From Sporosarcina sp. FSL K6-1508 (GTDB taxonomy: Bacteria; Bacillota; Bacilli; Bacillales_A; Planococcaceae): a stretch of DNA of 64,000 nucleotides. A program made the translations under genes and the position numbers. The DNA is taken from positions 2,491,001 to 2,555,000 of the forward strand of contig NZ_JBBOXF010000001.1 in NCBI RefSeq assembly GCF_038007465.1. The letters are read 5' to 3'. The notes under the pieces are model-generated. The model worked only from the letters and a program-made list of their open reading frames with translations, ran no database searches and was not told where the DNA came from. This document shows positions 53,955 to 60,360 of the stretch, in pieces (position 1 is the first letter of the stretch; the number at the start of each line of letters is the position of its first letter).

Positions 53955-55043
53955 TTGACGAAATTAGACGAAACATTAGTGATGCTAAAAGAGCTTACAG
54001 ATGCAAAAGGAATTCCTGGTAACGAACGTGAACCACGCGAAGTAATGAAAAAGTACATAGAGCCGTTTGCAGATGAAATTGAACAGGACGGTCTTGGTTC
54101 ATTAATCGCAAAGAAAACAGGCGAGGAAAACGGACCTAAAATTATGTTGGCAGGACATCTGGATGAAGTTGGATTCATGATTTCTAAAATTGACGATAAA
54201 GGTTTCCTATCATTCCAAACAGTTGGCGGCTGGTGGTCACAAGTGATGCTTGCACAACGCGTAACAATCGTTACACGCAAAGGCGATACAGTGACAGGCG
54301 TCATCGGATCGAAACCACCGCATATCCTATCACCGGAAGCGCGTAAAAAACCAGTTGATATTAAGGATATGTTCATTGACGTCGGTGCAAATTCGAAAGA
54401 AGAAGCAATGAAATGGGGCATCCTGCCTGGAGACATGGTTGTACCATATTTCGAATTTACTGTGATGAATAATGAAAAATACCTGCTTGCAAAAGCGTGG
54501 GACAACCGTATCGGCTGTGCAATTGCGATTGACGTAATGAAAGCACTTAAAGATGAAAAACACCCGAACATCGTTTTTGGAGTTGGAGCTGCACAAGAAG
54601 AAATTGGTCTTCGCGGAGCTCGTACAGCTGCAACGAAAATCCAGCCGGACATCGGATTTGCAGTTGACGTTGGAATAGCAGGCGATACGCCAGGTGTCAC
54701 ATCTAAAGAAGCAACGGGAAAAATGGGAGACGGTCCACAAATTCTACTCTTTGACGCTTCAATGGTTTCGCATAAAGGTTTGCGCGAGCTTGTTGTTGAT
54801 ACGGCTGAAGAAAACGGTATTCCTTATCAGTTTGAAACAATCCCAGGCGGCGGTACAGATGCAGGCTCCATCCATCTTTCTGGAAAAGGTGTACCATCAC
54901 TTGCAATCTGTATACCAACTCGCTATATTCATTCGCATGCAGGCATTCTGCACCGCGATGATTATGAAAATACAGTGAAACTGATTGTTGAGGTCGTTAA
55001 GAAATTGGACCGTGACACAGTGAATAAGATTACATTCGAATAA
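53955..55043 (+). CDS. ysdC: M42-family metallopeptidase YsdC
   Basis: A 362-residue dinuclear metallo-aminopeptidase. Metal-site residues are seen in [13 protein letters not shown] (His), [11 protein letters not shown] (Asp), [15 protein letters not shown] (Glu pair), [13 protein letters not shown] (Asp) and [11 protein letters not shown] (His). Family members (YsdC, TET) form dodecamers that trim peptides. TTG 53955 is 9 nt after GGAGG; homologous proteins begin here. In B. subtilis the gene adjoins ysdB; here 31 kb lie between them. Confidence 0.92.
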   Translation: MTKLDETLVMLKELTDAKGIPGNEREPREVMKKYIEPFADEIEQDGLGSLIAKKTGEENGPKIMLAGHLDEVGFMISKIDDKGFLSFQTVGGWWSQVMLAQRVTIVTRKGDTVTGVIGSKPPHILSPEARKKPVDIKDMFIDVGANSKEEAMKWGILPGDMVVPYFEFTVMNNEKYLLAKAWDNRIGCAIAIDVMKALKDEKHPNIVFGVGAAQEEIGLRGARTAATKIQPDIGFAVDVGIAGDTPGVTSKEATGKMGDGPQILLFDASMVSHKGLRELVVDTAEENGIPYQFETIPGGGTDAGSIHLSGKGVPSLAICIPTRYIHSHAGILHRDDYENTVKLIVEVVKKLDRDTVNKITFE

Positions 55044-55053
55044 AAAAACGAAT

Positions 55054-55093
55054 AAACTGCTCAAGCTAGAAAAATGGCTTGGGCAGTTTTTTT
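55054..55093 (+). terminator. Terminator of ysdC
   Basis: AAACTGCTCAAGC (55054-55066) pairs with GCTTGGGCAGTTT (55077-55089) with one G-T pair, followed by seven T residues. Confidence 0.88.
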
Positions 55094-55119
55094 ATTCTGA
55101 TAAATCTATAATAATACAC

Positions 55120-55148
55120 TTGACTTTATATTTATGCATACATATAAT
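55120..55148 (+). promoter_or_regulatory. Promoter of argF with an ArgR-like palindrome
   Basis: TTGACT (55120-55125) and TATAAT (55143-55148) are 17 bp apart. TATGCATA inside the spacer and the A/T-rich flanks resemble half of an ArgR box; this part is tentative. Confidence 0.6.
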
Positions 55149-55187
55149 CAGAGATACCAATTGAAAAAGACGTTAGGGGATGAAGGA

Positions 55188-56150
55188 ATGTTGACGATTG
55201 AAACGGAAAAAACAAAAATTGCTGAAGGGTTGAAAGGAAGAGACTTACTGACCCTTCTAGATTACACACATGGTGAGATATCGTATTTGTTGAATATGGC
55301 GAATGACATGAAAAAAGATATGGCTTTAGGGAAAATGCCGGACTTGCTGGCCGGGAAAACGCTCGGAATGATTTTTGAAAAACATTCAACGCGTACACGT
55401 ATCTCGTTTGAAGTCGGCATGATTCAGCTGGGCGGGCATGCGATGTTCATGAATGCGCGCGACTTGCAGATCGGGCGCGGCGAGTCGGTTTATGATACAG
55501 GGCATGTATTGTCTGAGTATTTGGATGGCGTTATGATTCGTGCAAACTCGCATGAAATGGTGAAAGAATTAGCAGAACATACCTCGGTTCCTGTGATCAA
55601 TGGCTTGACGGATATCTTTCATCCATGTCAGGCGTTAGCGGATTTGCTAACAGTTTTGGAAGTGAAAGGTTCATTAGCGGGAATGAAATTAGCATATGTC
55701 GGGGATGGCAATAATGTGGCGCATTCACTAGTGATTGCCGCTGCACATATGGGCATGCATGTAGCTGTTGCAACACCGAAAGGGTTTGAATACAATCCGA
55801 ATCTTCTAGTGAAAGCAAAAATGATAGCTGTTAAAAACGGTGGAAGTGTCTTTGAAACAACGAATCCAGTTGAGGCTGTTGCAGATGCAGATGTCGTTTA
55901 TACAGACGTCTGGACGAGTATGGGCCAAGAAGAAGAAACGGCAGCACGCCTAGAAGTGTTCAAAGAGTTTCAAATTAATGATGGATTGGTTGCTCATGCG
56001 AAAAAAGATTATATGTTCTTGCATTGCTTGCCAGCACACCGTGAGGAAGAAGTCGCAACCTCCGTTATCGATGGTCCGAATTCTTATGTTTTCCAACAGG
56101 CTGGGAATCGATTGCATGCGCAAAAAGCGGTGCTTGCTTCATTGGTGTAA
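55188..56150 (+). CDS. argF: Ornithine carbamoyltransferase
   Basis: The 320-residue enzyme makes citrulline from ornithine and carbamoyl phosphate in arginine synthesis (or works in reverse in arginine degradation). The carbamoyl-phosphate site is FEKHSTRTRISFEVGM, with DIFHPCQALADLLT, and the ornithine site has FLHCLPAHREEEV. ATG 55188 follows GGGGATGAAGGA; in-frame codons to 55134 overlap the -10. No arginine deiminase or argG/H genes are adjacent, so whether it is biosynthetic (argF) or catabolic (arcB) is not proven. Confidence 0.93.
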   Translation: MLTIETEKTKIAEGLKGRDLLTLLDYTHGEISYLLNMANDMKKDMALGKMPDLLAGKTLGMIFEKHSTRTRISFEVGMIQLGGHAMFMNARDLQIGRGESVYDTGHVLSEYLDGVMIRANSHEMVKELAEHTSVPVINGLTDIFHPCQALADLLTVLEVKGSLAGMKLAYVGDGNNVAHSLVIAAAHMGMHVAVATPKGFEYNPNLLVKAKMIAVKNGGSVFETTNPVEAVADADVVYTDVWTSMGQEEETAARLEVFKEFQINDGLVAHAKKDYMFLHCLPAHREEEVATSVIDGPNSYVFQQAGNRLHAQKAVLASLV

Positions 56151-56196
56151 TAAAATAGGTTAACAAGTCCAGGTTTTTGTGTGAGTAACGCGTGTC

Positions 56197-56289
56197 GGTC
56201 ATAAATATGTCTCACGGTGGTCATAACGGGCTTCGAGGCGGTCATAAATATACCCATGGCGAGCATAACAGGCTCCATGGCGTTCATAA
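56197..56289. repeat. Degenerate tandem repeat with 21-bp period (locus 2)
   Basis: Cores GGTCATAA, GGTCATAA, GGTCATAA, GAGCATAA and GTTCATAA begin at 56197, 56219, 56240, 56261 and 56282, so the spacing is 22, 21, 21 and 21 bp. Units read roughly core-n5-6-CATGGC. The core resembles locus 1 at 43810-43955, where GGTCATA also occurs. Confidence 0.7.
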
Positions 56290-56370
56290 CGTAATCGATA
56301 GTCGAGACTAGATCAAAAAACGCATTAAAATTCAGGGCAATTACTAAAATTAAACTTCTATAGGTTAAAA

Positions 56371-56400
56371 AGTCCAGGTTCTGATACCTGGGCTTTTTTT
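56371..56400 (+). terminator. Intact terminator downstream of argF
   Basis: AGTCCAGGT (56371-56379) pairs with ACCTGGGCT (56386-56394) including a G-T pair, followed by seven T residues. Confidence 0.85.
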
Positions 56401-56459
56401 GTACATTAAACTTAACATAGAGTTAATAATACTATACATAATGTTAAGTTTAGTGTACA
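56400..56459 (+). promoter_or_regulatory. Long palindromic operator/promoter of the xre cassette
   Basis: TGTACATTAAACTTAACAT (56400-56418) and ATGTTAAGTTTAGTGTACA (56441-56459) are inverted repeats matching at 18 of 19 positions, separated by 22 bp. TTAACA at 56412-56417 and TATACA at 56433-56438 (or CATAAT 56437-56442) could be the promoter, so the palindrome encloses it. The next gene is a small XRE regulator, the obvious candidate to bind. Confidence 0.65.
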
Positions 56460-56480
56460 TTTTGAATAGGAGGTGTCACG

Positions 56481-56684
56481 ATGTTAAAGAATCGACTAAA
56501 AGAATTGCGGGCACGACATGATTTCACACAAATTGAACTGGCTAAACGCGTTGGCGTGACACGACAAACAATTGGCTTTATCGAAAAAGGGGAATTTTCA
56601 CCGTCTGTGACACTGTCATTGAGACTGGCACGTGCATTGGAATGTGACATTAACGAATTATTTTGGTTGGAAGGGGATGAATGA
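56481..56684 (+). CDS. Small XRE/Cro-type regulator (67 aa)
   Basis: A single helix-turn-helix domain: LKNRLKELRARHDFTQIELA, VGVTRQTIGFIEKGEFSPSV and ALECDINELFWLEG. ATG 56481 follows AGGAGGTGTCACG. The stop overlaps the start of the next gene (ATGA). It is related in type to the regulator at 37597 but the two operators differ (TTAAGTTTA here, TTGTAAAGT there), so they are separate circuits. Confidence 0.9.
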   Translation: MLKNRLKELRARHDFTQIELAKRVGVTRQTIGFIEKGEFSPSVTLSLRLARALECDINELFWLEGDE

Positions 56685-57175
56685 CAATGAAGAATGATAT
56701 GAGAATTACGTATCCATTATGGCAAATGGGAGTCATCGTTATAGCAATGTTGCTCACTTGGCTGGTTGGTTTATCTTCAGTTTTCACAGTGGGCGATAGG
56801 ACCTTGGAGGTCAATATTCAAGGGGAATGGGGAGTGGTTTGGGGAGTTGTACTGCTTGTTTTCGTTTTCTATTTAGCGTTATTTACTTGGAATGTTGCTA
56901 AGCACAATAAACGGATGCCGAATCATAAAATAAACGTTTTCTCATGGAAGCCACAAGAATATATGGAGGATGACGAACTATTTCAAGAGTTTACGAAACG
57001 TGCGACAAAGAAAGTCTATACTTATTTTGTTTGGTCCATTCCACTTTTTGCTGGTTTGTCTTTAGGACTTCAACTCGGAACGATTGGGATGATAATGGGT
57101 CTTTTGCTTCTTTCGATGGGGCAATATTTAATTTATTACACACAAATCAAGAAATATGTGGAGGTGGATGAATGA
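56681..57175 (+). CDS. Small polytopic membrane protein paired with the XRE regulator
   Basis: A 164-residue protein with four hydrophobic segments (about 12-32, 48-70, 112-130, 133-152) and a central acidic loop WKPQEYMEDDELFQEFTKRA. It does not carry the D-E-R-x-x-x-I-T motif of the protein at 37118 but its layout (two segments, charged loop with a helix, two segments) is alike. ATG 56681 overlaps the xre stop, and its own stop overlaps the next start. Function unknown. Confidence 0.72.
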   Translation: MTMKNDMRITYPLWQMGVIVIAMLLTWLVGLSSVFTVGDRTLEVNIQGEWGVVWGVVLLVFVFYLALFTWNVAKHNKRMPNHKINVFSWKPQEYMEDDELFQEFTKRATKKVYTYFVWSIPLFAGLSLGLQLGTIGMIMGLLLLSMGQYLIYYTQIKKYVEVDE

Positions 57176-57618
57176 TGGTTGAATATTTTTTAGTGTTTCT
57201 AGGTGCCGCGATTCCATGGTTAGAAATTGCACTCGTCATACCTGTTGGAATCCTTAGAGGTTTATCCCCATTTTGGGTTATGACTCTTGCGTTTGTTGGT
57301 AATATGCTGACGGTGCTGATTCTCATTATTGCATTCCAAAAGGTGAAGGAATGGATGGAGGCTAGGAAAAAGAAAGATGGGACAGGGGAATCGAAGCGGA
57401 CGGAACGAGGTAAACGAATTTGGAATAAATACGGTATGCCAGGATTGGCGCTACTTGGTCCAATTTTAATCGGAACACATATTGCAGCTTTTATCGGATT
57501 GTTATTTGGAGCAAGCAAAGTGAATACGACCATTTGGATGACGATTAGCATTGCATTATGGACGCTTGTATTCGGCATTGCGACAGCGATGGGCTTCGAT
57601 TTTTTCGTTAAAAACTGA
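57172..57618 (+). CDS. Small multi-drug export family protein (PF06695 type)
   Basis: A 148-residue membrane protein with about four hydrophobic segments. AAIPWLEIALVIPVGILRGL and GLALLGPILIGTHIAAFIGL are typical of the Sm_multidrug_ex family, where PWLE-like and GP-x-x-G segments repeat in reentrant-like halves. The family name comes from an old annotation; its substrate is unknown, and its fold relates it to DedA/SNARE-associated proteins. ATG 57172 overlaps the stop of the previous gene and follows GGAGGTGG. It is the third gene of the cassette. Confidence 0.78.
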   Translation: MMVEYFLVFLGAAIPWLEIALVIPVGILRGLSPFWVMTLAFVGNMLTVLILIIAFQKVKEWMEARKKKDGTGESKRTERGKRIWNKYGMPGLALLGPILIGTHIAAFIGLLFGASKVNTTIWMTISIALWTLVFGIATAMGFDFFVKN

Positions 57619-57680
57619 AAACCGCGTCAAGTTACCATGTTTGAATGAGGGAAACTGATGAATTTAGAAAGGGGCTTAAA

Positions 57681-57722
57681 ATGAATAGACCAGTGAAAAA
57701 AGAAGTCTTTTTCGTACAATAA
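57681..57722 (+). other. Tiny frame with a strong ribosome binding site (13 codons)
   Basis: AAAGGGGCTTAAA precedes ATG 57681, and the frame encodes MNRPVKKEVFFVQ before a TAA that already belongs to the palindrome at 57721. It may be the 5' stub of a gene cut off by the palindromic element or a chance frame. Confidence 0.25.
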
Positions 57723-57751
57723 TTGCGCGGGTGACAGTCACCCGCGCAATT
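57721..57751. repeat. Perfect 31-bp palindrome with GGTGACAGTCACC core (copy 2)
   Basis: AATTGCGCGGGTGAC at 57721-57735 is exactly mirrored by GTCACCCGCGCAATT at 57737-57751 around a single A. It has no T-run. The core and right flank match the palindrome at 53750-53765. Confidence 0.7.
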
Positions 57752-57761
57752 CATACACAAT

Positions 57762-57974
57762 TCAACTCGCCGCAAATACTTGTGCTAGCTCTCCGGCCAT
57801 CTTTGTTTTTTCCTGTTCTCCTGAACTGTTCCACAGCTTTTCGAAAAATACGCCGAGTCCTGGTAGCAGGTGCTCTTCGCCTCGCTTGATGGCATCTTCC
57901 ACGACGTTTCGGATATCATCCGCGGTATTATTCGTCATGTTTGCCGTTATTGCATCTCGTATTTGGAAATCCAT
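57762..57974 (-). CDS. sspI: Small acid-soluble spore protein I
   Basis: The 70-residue SspI-family protein starts MDFQIRDAITANMTNNTADD and contains GEEHLLPGLGVFFEKLWNSS, the family hallmark. It is made in the forespore under sigma-G in B. subtilis; no clear sigma-G promoter could be read here. ATG 57974 follows GGGAGGTTG; codons to 57992 are upstream of that site. It is divergent from ysgA, the same neighbour as in B. subtilis. Confidence 0.94.
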   Translation of the reverse strand: MDFQIRDAITANMTNNTADDIRNVVEDAIKRGEEHLLPGLGVFFEKLWNSSGEQEKTKMAGELAQVFAAS

Positions 57975-58065
57975 TTTATCAACCTCCCACACTCATTTTG
58001 TACACAAATATCGCCAACTATACCGTCATTTGATACACTGAAAAGAAAAAGGCGGTAACTTACAT

Positions 58066-58830
58066 ATGAAACGCATTGAATCCTCACAAAACGCACTCGT
58101 GAAACATTGGAAAAAGCTTGTCACGACGCGAAAAGAACGCGATCAGTCGAAAGAATTCCTTGTCGAAGGTTTTCATCTAGTCGAAGAAGCAATAAAAAAT
58201 GACAAAACAATTTTATCATTGATCCTTCGGGACGGTGTAGAGATTCCCGAAGGATGGTCTATTGAGGGCGTAAAGCTTATTGAAATAACAGAAGCGATCG
58301 CTAAAGAAATTTCAGAGACGGGACAGTCGCAAGGCATTTACGCACATTGCCGTCAGCCGGAGCAGGCGGAAGAGGGCTATGCGTCATGGAAGAAACTATT
58401 GATGATTGACGCTGTCCAAGATCCTGGTAATGTGGGTACGATGATCCGGACGGCTGATGCTGCCGGAATGGATGCAGTTATTCTTGGCATTGGAACAGCA
58501 GATGCCTTTAACCCGAAAACAGTAAGGTCCGCGCAAGGCTCGCATTTCAATATACCAATTGTAAAAGGCGATCTTATTGAATGGACTGTTAAGGCGAAGG
58601 AAGCGGGTATACAAGTTTTAGGAACTGGACTAAAAAACGCTGTGATTCATTCCGACATCTGGCCGCAAGCTGAATTCGCATTAATCGTTGGAAATGAAGG
58701 CAGCGGTGTCAATCCTGAATTGCTTGCGTTGGCGGACAATACAGTCAAGATTCCAATGTACGGAAAAGCGGAATCGTTAAACGTGGCCGTTGCTACGGGA
58801 ATCCTTCTGTACACGTACTCTAAACTTTGA
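58066..58830 (+). CDS. ysgA: TrmH/SpoU-family rRNA 2'-O-methyltransferase YsgA
   Basis: A 254-residue methyltransferase: N-terminal substrate-binding part (about 1-95; SSQNALVKHWKKL, FLVEGFHLVEEA) and a SPOUT domain. The knot motifs are LLMIDAVQDPGNVGTMIRTA (motif 1, N in NVGT), ALIVGNEGSGVNPELLALAD (motif 2) and IPMYGKAESLNVAVATGILL (motif 3). It uses SAM to methylate a ribose in 23S rRNA or tRNA; the site is unknown. It precedes the pheST leader as in B. subtilis. Confidence 0.92.
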   Translation: MKRIESSQNALVKHWKKLVTTRKERDQSKEFLVEGFHLVEEAIKNDKTILSLILRDGVEIPEGWSIEGVKLIEITEAIAKEISETGQSQGIYAHCRQPEQAEEGYASWKKLLMIDAVQDPGNVGTMIRTADAAGMDAVILGIGTADAFNPKTVRSAQGSHFNIPIVKGDLIEWTVKAKEAGIQVLGTGLKNAVIHSDIWPQAEFALIVGNEGSGVNPELLALADNTVKIPMYGKAESLNVAVATGILLYTYSKL

Positions 58831-58843
58831 AATCAGCATGTTG

Positions 58844-58872
58844 TTGATGAACAAATCATAATCGGGTATACT
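58844..58872 (+). promoter_or_regulatory. Promoter of the pheS leader
   Basis: TTGATG (58844-58849) and TATACT (58867-58872) are 17 bp apart, just after ysgA. Confidence 0.7.
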
Positions 58873-58877
58873 AACTG

Positions 58878-59143
58878 TTATGAACAGAAATAAAAAGCAA
58901 TGATCGGGAAAAGTAAACAACACATGAACCGAAAGGGAGTCCGCGCCAAGACTGAAAGCGCCGATGGGTAAATGGTTGTCGAAGTTCACCTCGTGAGCTG
59001 CCGCCAGGACCAGCGAAAGCTGTAAAGGTGTGCCGGTGCCGGACCGTTATTCCGATTTGAGTGATCATATCTTCGGGTATGGTAATCAGGGTGGTACCGC
59101 GAAATCGTCCTCGTCCCTTTTTTAAGGGGCGGGGTTTTTGTTT
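58878..59143 (+). promoter_or_regulatory. T-box leader of pheS-pheT (phenylalanine specific)
   Basis: The T-box AGGGTGGTACCGCG is at 59088-59101. A likely specifier TTC (Phe) is at 58985-58987 in GAAGTTCACC. The terminator hairpin CCTCGTCCC/GGGGCGGGG (about 59109-59134) is followed by five T residues. AGACTGAAAGCGCC upstream is the Stem I AG-bulge region. Uncharged tRNA-Phe would block termination. Confidence 0.93.
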
Positions 59144-59149
59144 CGTCTA

Positions 59150-59290
59150 GTTTTAGGCACCAGGGGCTCGAGGTCAGAAGCCAATTGGGAGGGATTGAAC
59201 TATATCTCTCCTGTATGCGCGAAAGAGCGCCACTTCGCAGGCTAGCCTTGTGCTAGTCGCGTCTAAGCAGGCGCCCTACACTTTTGTTTA
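59150..59290. other. Unexplained GC-rich spacer between the T-box terminator and pheS
   Basis: About 130 bp lie between the terminator and the pheS ribosome binding site, more than usual. They contain small helices (GCGC-GAAAGA-GCGC; GCTAGCCTTGTGCTAGT) and related ends GGCACC (59156-59161) and GGCGCC (59269-59274 approx.). It may be an inserted repeat. I recognise no gene. Confidence 0.4.
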
Positions 59291-59309
59291 TTTTGAAAGG
59301 AGAATTGAC

Positions 59310-60347
59310 ATGGAACAACAATTGAAAGAATTAAGAGAACATGCACTTGCAAAAATTAAAGAAGCGACAAATTTAAAAGATTTAAATGAAGTCCGAGTTG
59401 CCTACTTAGGGAAAAAAGGGCCGATTACCGATCTTCTAAAAGGAATGGGGAAACTGCCCGCAGAAGAACGTCCTAAGATTGGGGCGCTCGTTAATGTCAT
59501 CCGTGAAGCGGTAACAGAAGTTCTGGAAGAACGTATGGCTACACTTGAAGAACAGGCAATTAACGAACAGCTTGCCAAAGAATCAATTGATGTGACACTA
59601 CCGGGACGTCCTGCACGTACTGGGAATCACCATCCACTAACACGTGTTGTTGAGGAAATCGAAGACTTCTTCATTAGCATGGGTTATGAAATTGCCGAGG
59701 GCCCTGAAGTTGAGAAAGACTATTATAACTTTGAAGCGCTGAACTTGCCAAAAGGCCATCCAGCACGTGATATGCAGGACTCTTTCTACATATCCGAAGA
59801 TATTCTTCTTCGTACACATACATCACCTGTACAGGCACGAACGATGGAAGCAAAAGGCGGAGCGCCGATTAAGATTATCTGTCCAGGTAAAGTGTACCGT
59901 CGTGACAGTGATGACGCGACGCATTCACATCAGTTCACACAAATTGAAGGTCTTGTCATTGCTGAAGATATCCGCATGAGCGACTTGAAAGGTACACTTT
60001 CTTTATTCGCGAAGAAAATGTTCGGCGATGAGCGTGAAATTCGTTTGCGCCCAAGCTTCTTCCCATTCACGGAACCTTCTGTTGAAATGGATATTTCATG
60101 CTTCAAATGTGGTGGAGATGGCTGTAACGTATGTAAAAAAACCGGTTGGCTTGAAATTTTGGGAGCCGGAATGGTACACCCGAACGTGTTGAAAATGGCT
60201 GGTTATGACCCTGCTGTCGTATCAGGTTTCGCTTTCGGTATGGGACCTGAACGAATTGCAATGTTGAAATATGGTGTGGAAGATATCCGTCATTTCTATA
60301 CAAATGACGTGCGGTTCGTATCACAATTCCATCGGACGGAAGCTTGA
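59310..60347 (+). CDS. pheS: Phenylalanyl-tRNA synthetase alpha subunit
   Basis: The 345-residue catalytic subunit has an N-terminal coiled-coil that binds tRNA (about 1-85) and a class II core: motif 1 near [19 protein letters not shown], motif 2 [19 protein letters not shown], motif 3 [19 protein letters not shown]-x-x-C pair set ([17 protein letters not shown]) before motif 3 is typical. ATG 59310 follows AAAGGAG. It forms the alpha2beta2 enzyme with pheT, 13 bp downstream. Confidence 0.97.
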   Translation: MEQQLKELREHALAKIKEATNLKDLNEVRVAYLGKKGPITDLLKGMGKLPAEERPKIGALVNVIREAVTEVLEERMATLEEQAINEQLAKESIDVTLPGRPARTGNHHPLTRVVEEIEDFFISMGYEIAEGPEVEKDYYNFEALNLPKGHPARDMQDSFYISEDILLRTHTSPVQARTMEAKGGAPIKIICPGKVYRRDSDDATHSHQFTQIEGLVIAEDIRMSDLKGTLSLFAKKMFGDEREIRLRPSFFPFTEPSVEMDISCFKCGGDGCNVCKKTGWLEILGAGMVHPNVLKMAGYDPAVVSGFAFGMGPERIAMLKYGVEDIRHFYTNDVRFVSQFHRTEA

Positions 60348-60360
60348 GGAGGAGACAAAT

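Larger units (their letters stand above)
56155..56400 (+). repeat. argF terminator region split by a repeat block, with duplicated flanks
   Basis: ATAGGTTAACAAGTCCAGGTT at 56155-56175 recurs as ATAGGTTAAAAAGTCCAGGTT at 56360-56380, 20 of 21 identical (each 21 nt; shown as the start ATAGGTTAA and end AGTCCAGGTT in common). Only the second copy has the complementary arm ACCTGGGCT (56386-56394) and a T-run, making an intrinsic terminator. Between the copies lies the 21-bp-period repeat block of 56197-56289. It looks as if the block entered, or was copied, with a target duplication at the argF terminator. Confidence 0.6.

Noticed and set aside
53876..54700. 274-codon minus-strand frame opposite ysdC
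   Set aside because: It lies fully antisense to a metallopeptidase with all metal ligands; no ribosome binding site or recognisable domain.
57721..57751. Intrinsic terminator after the small-multidrug gene
   Set aside because: The palindrome has no T-run on either side and shares its core with another intergenic site, so a repeat element is more likely.
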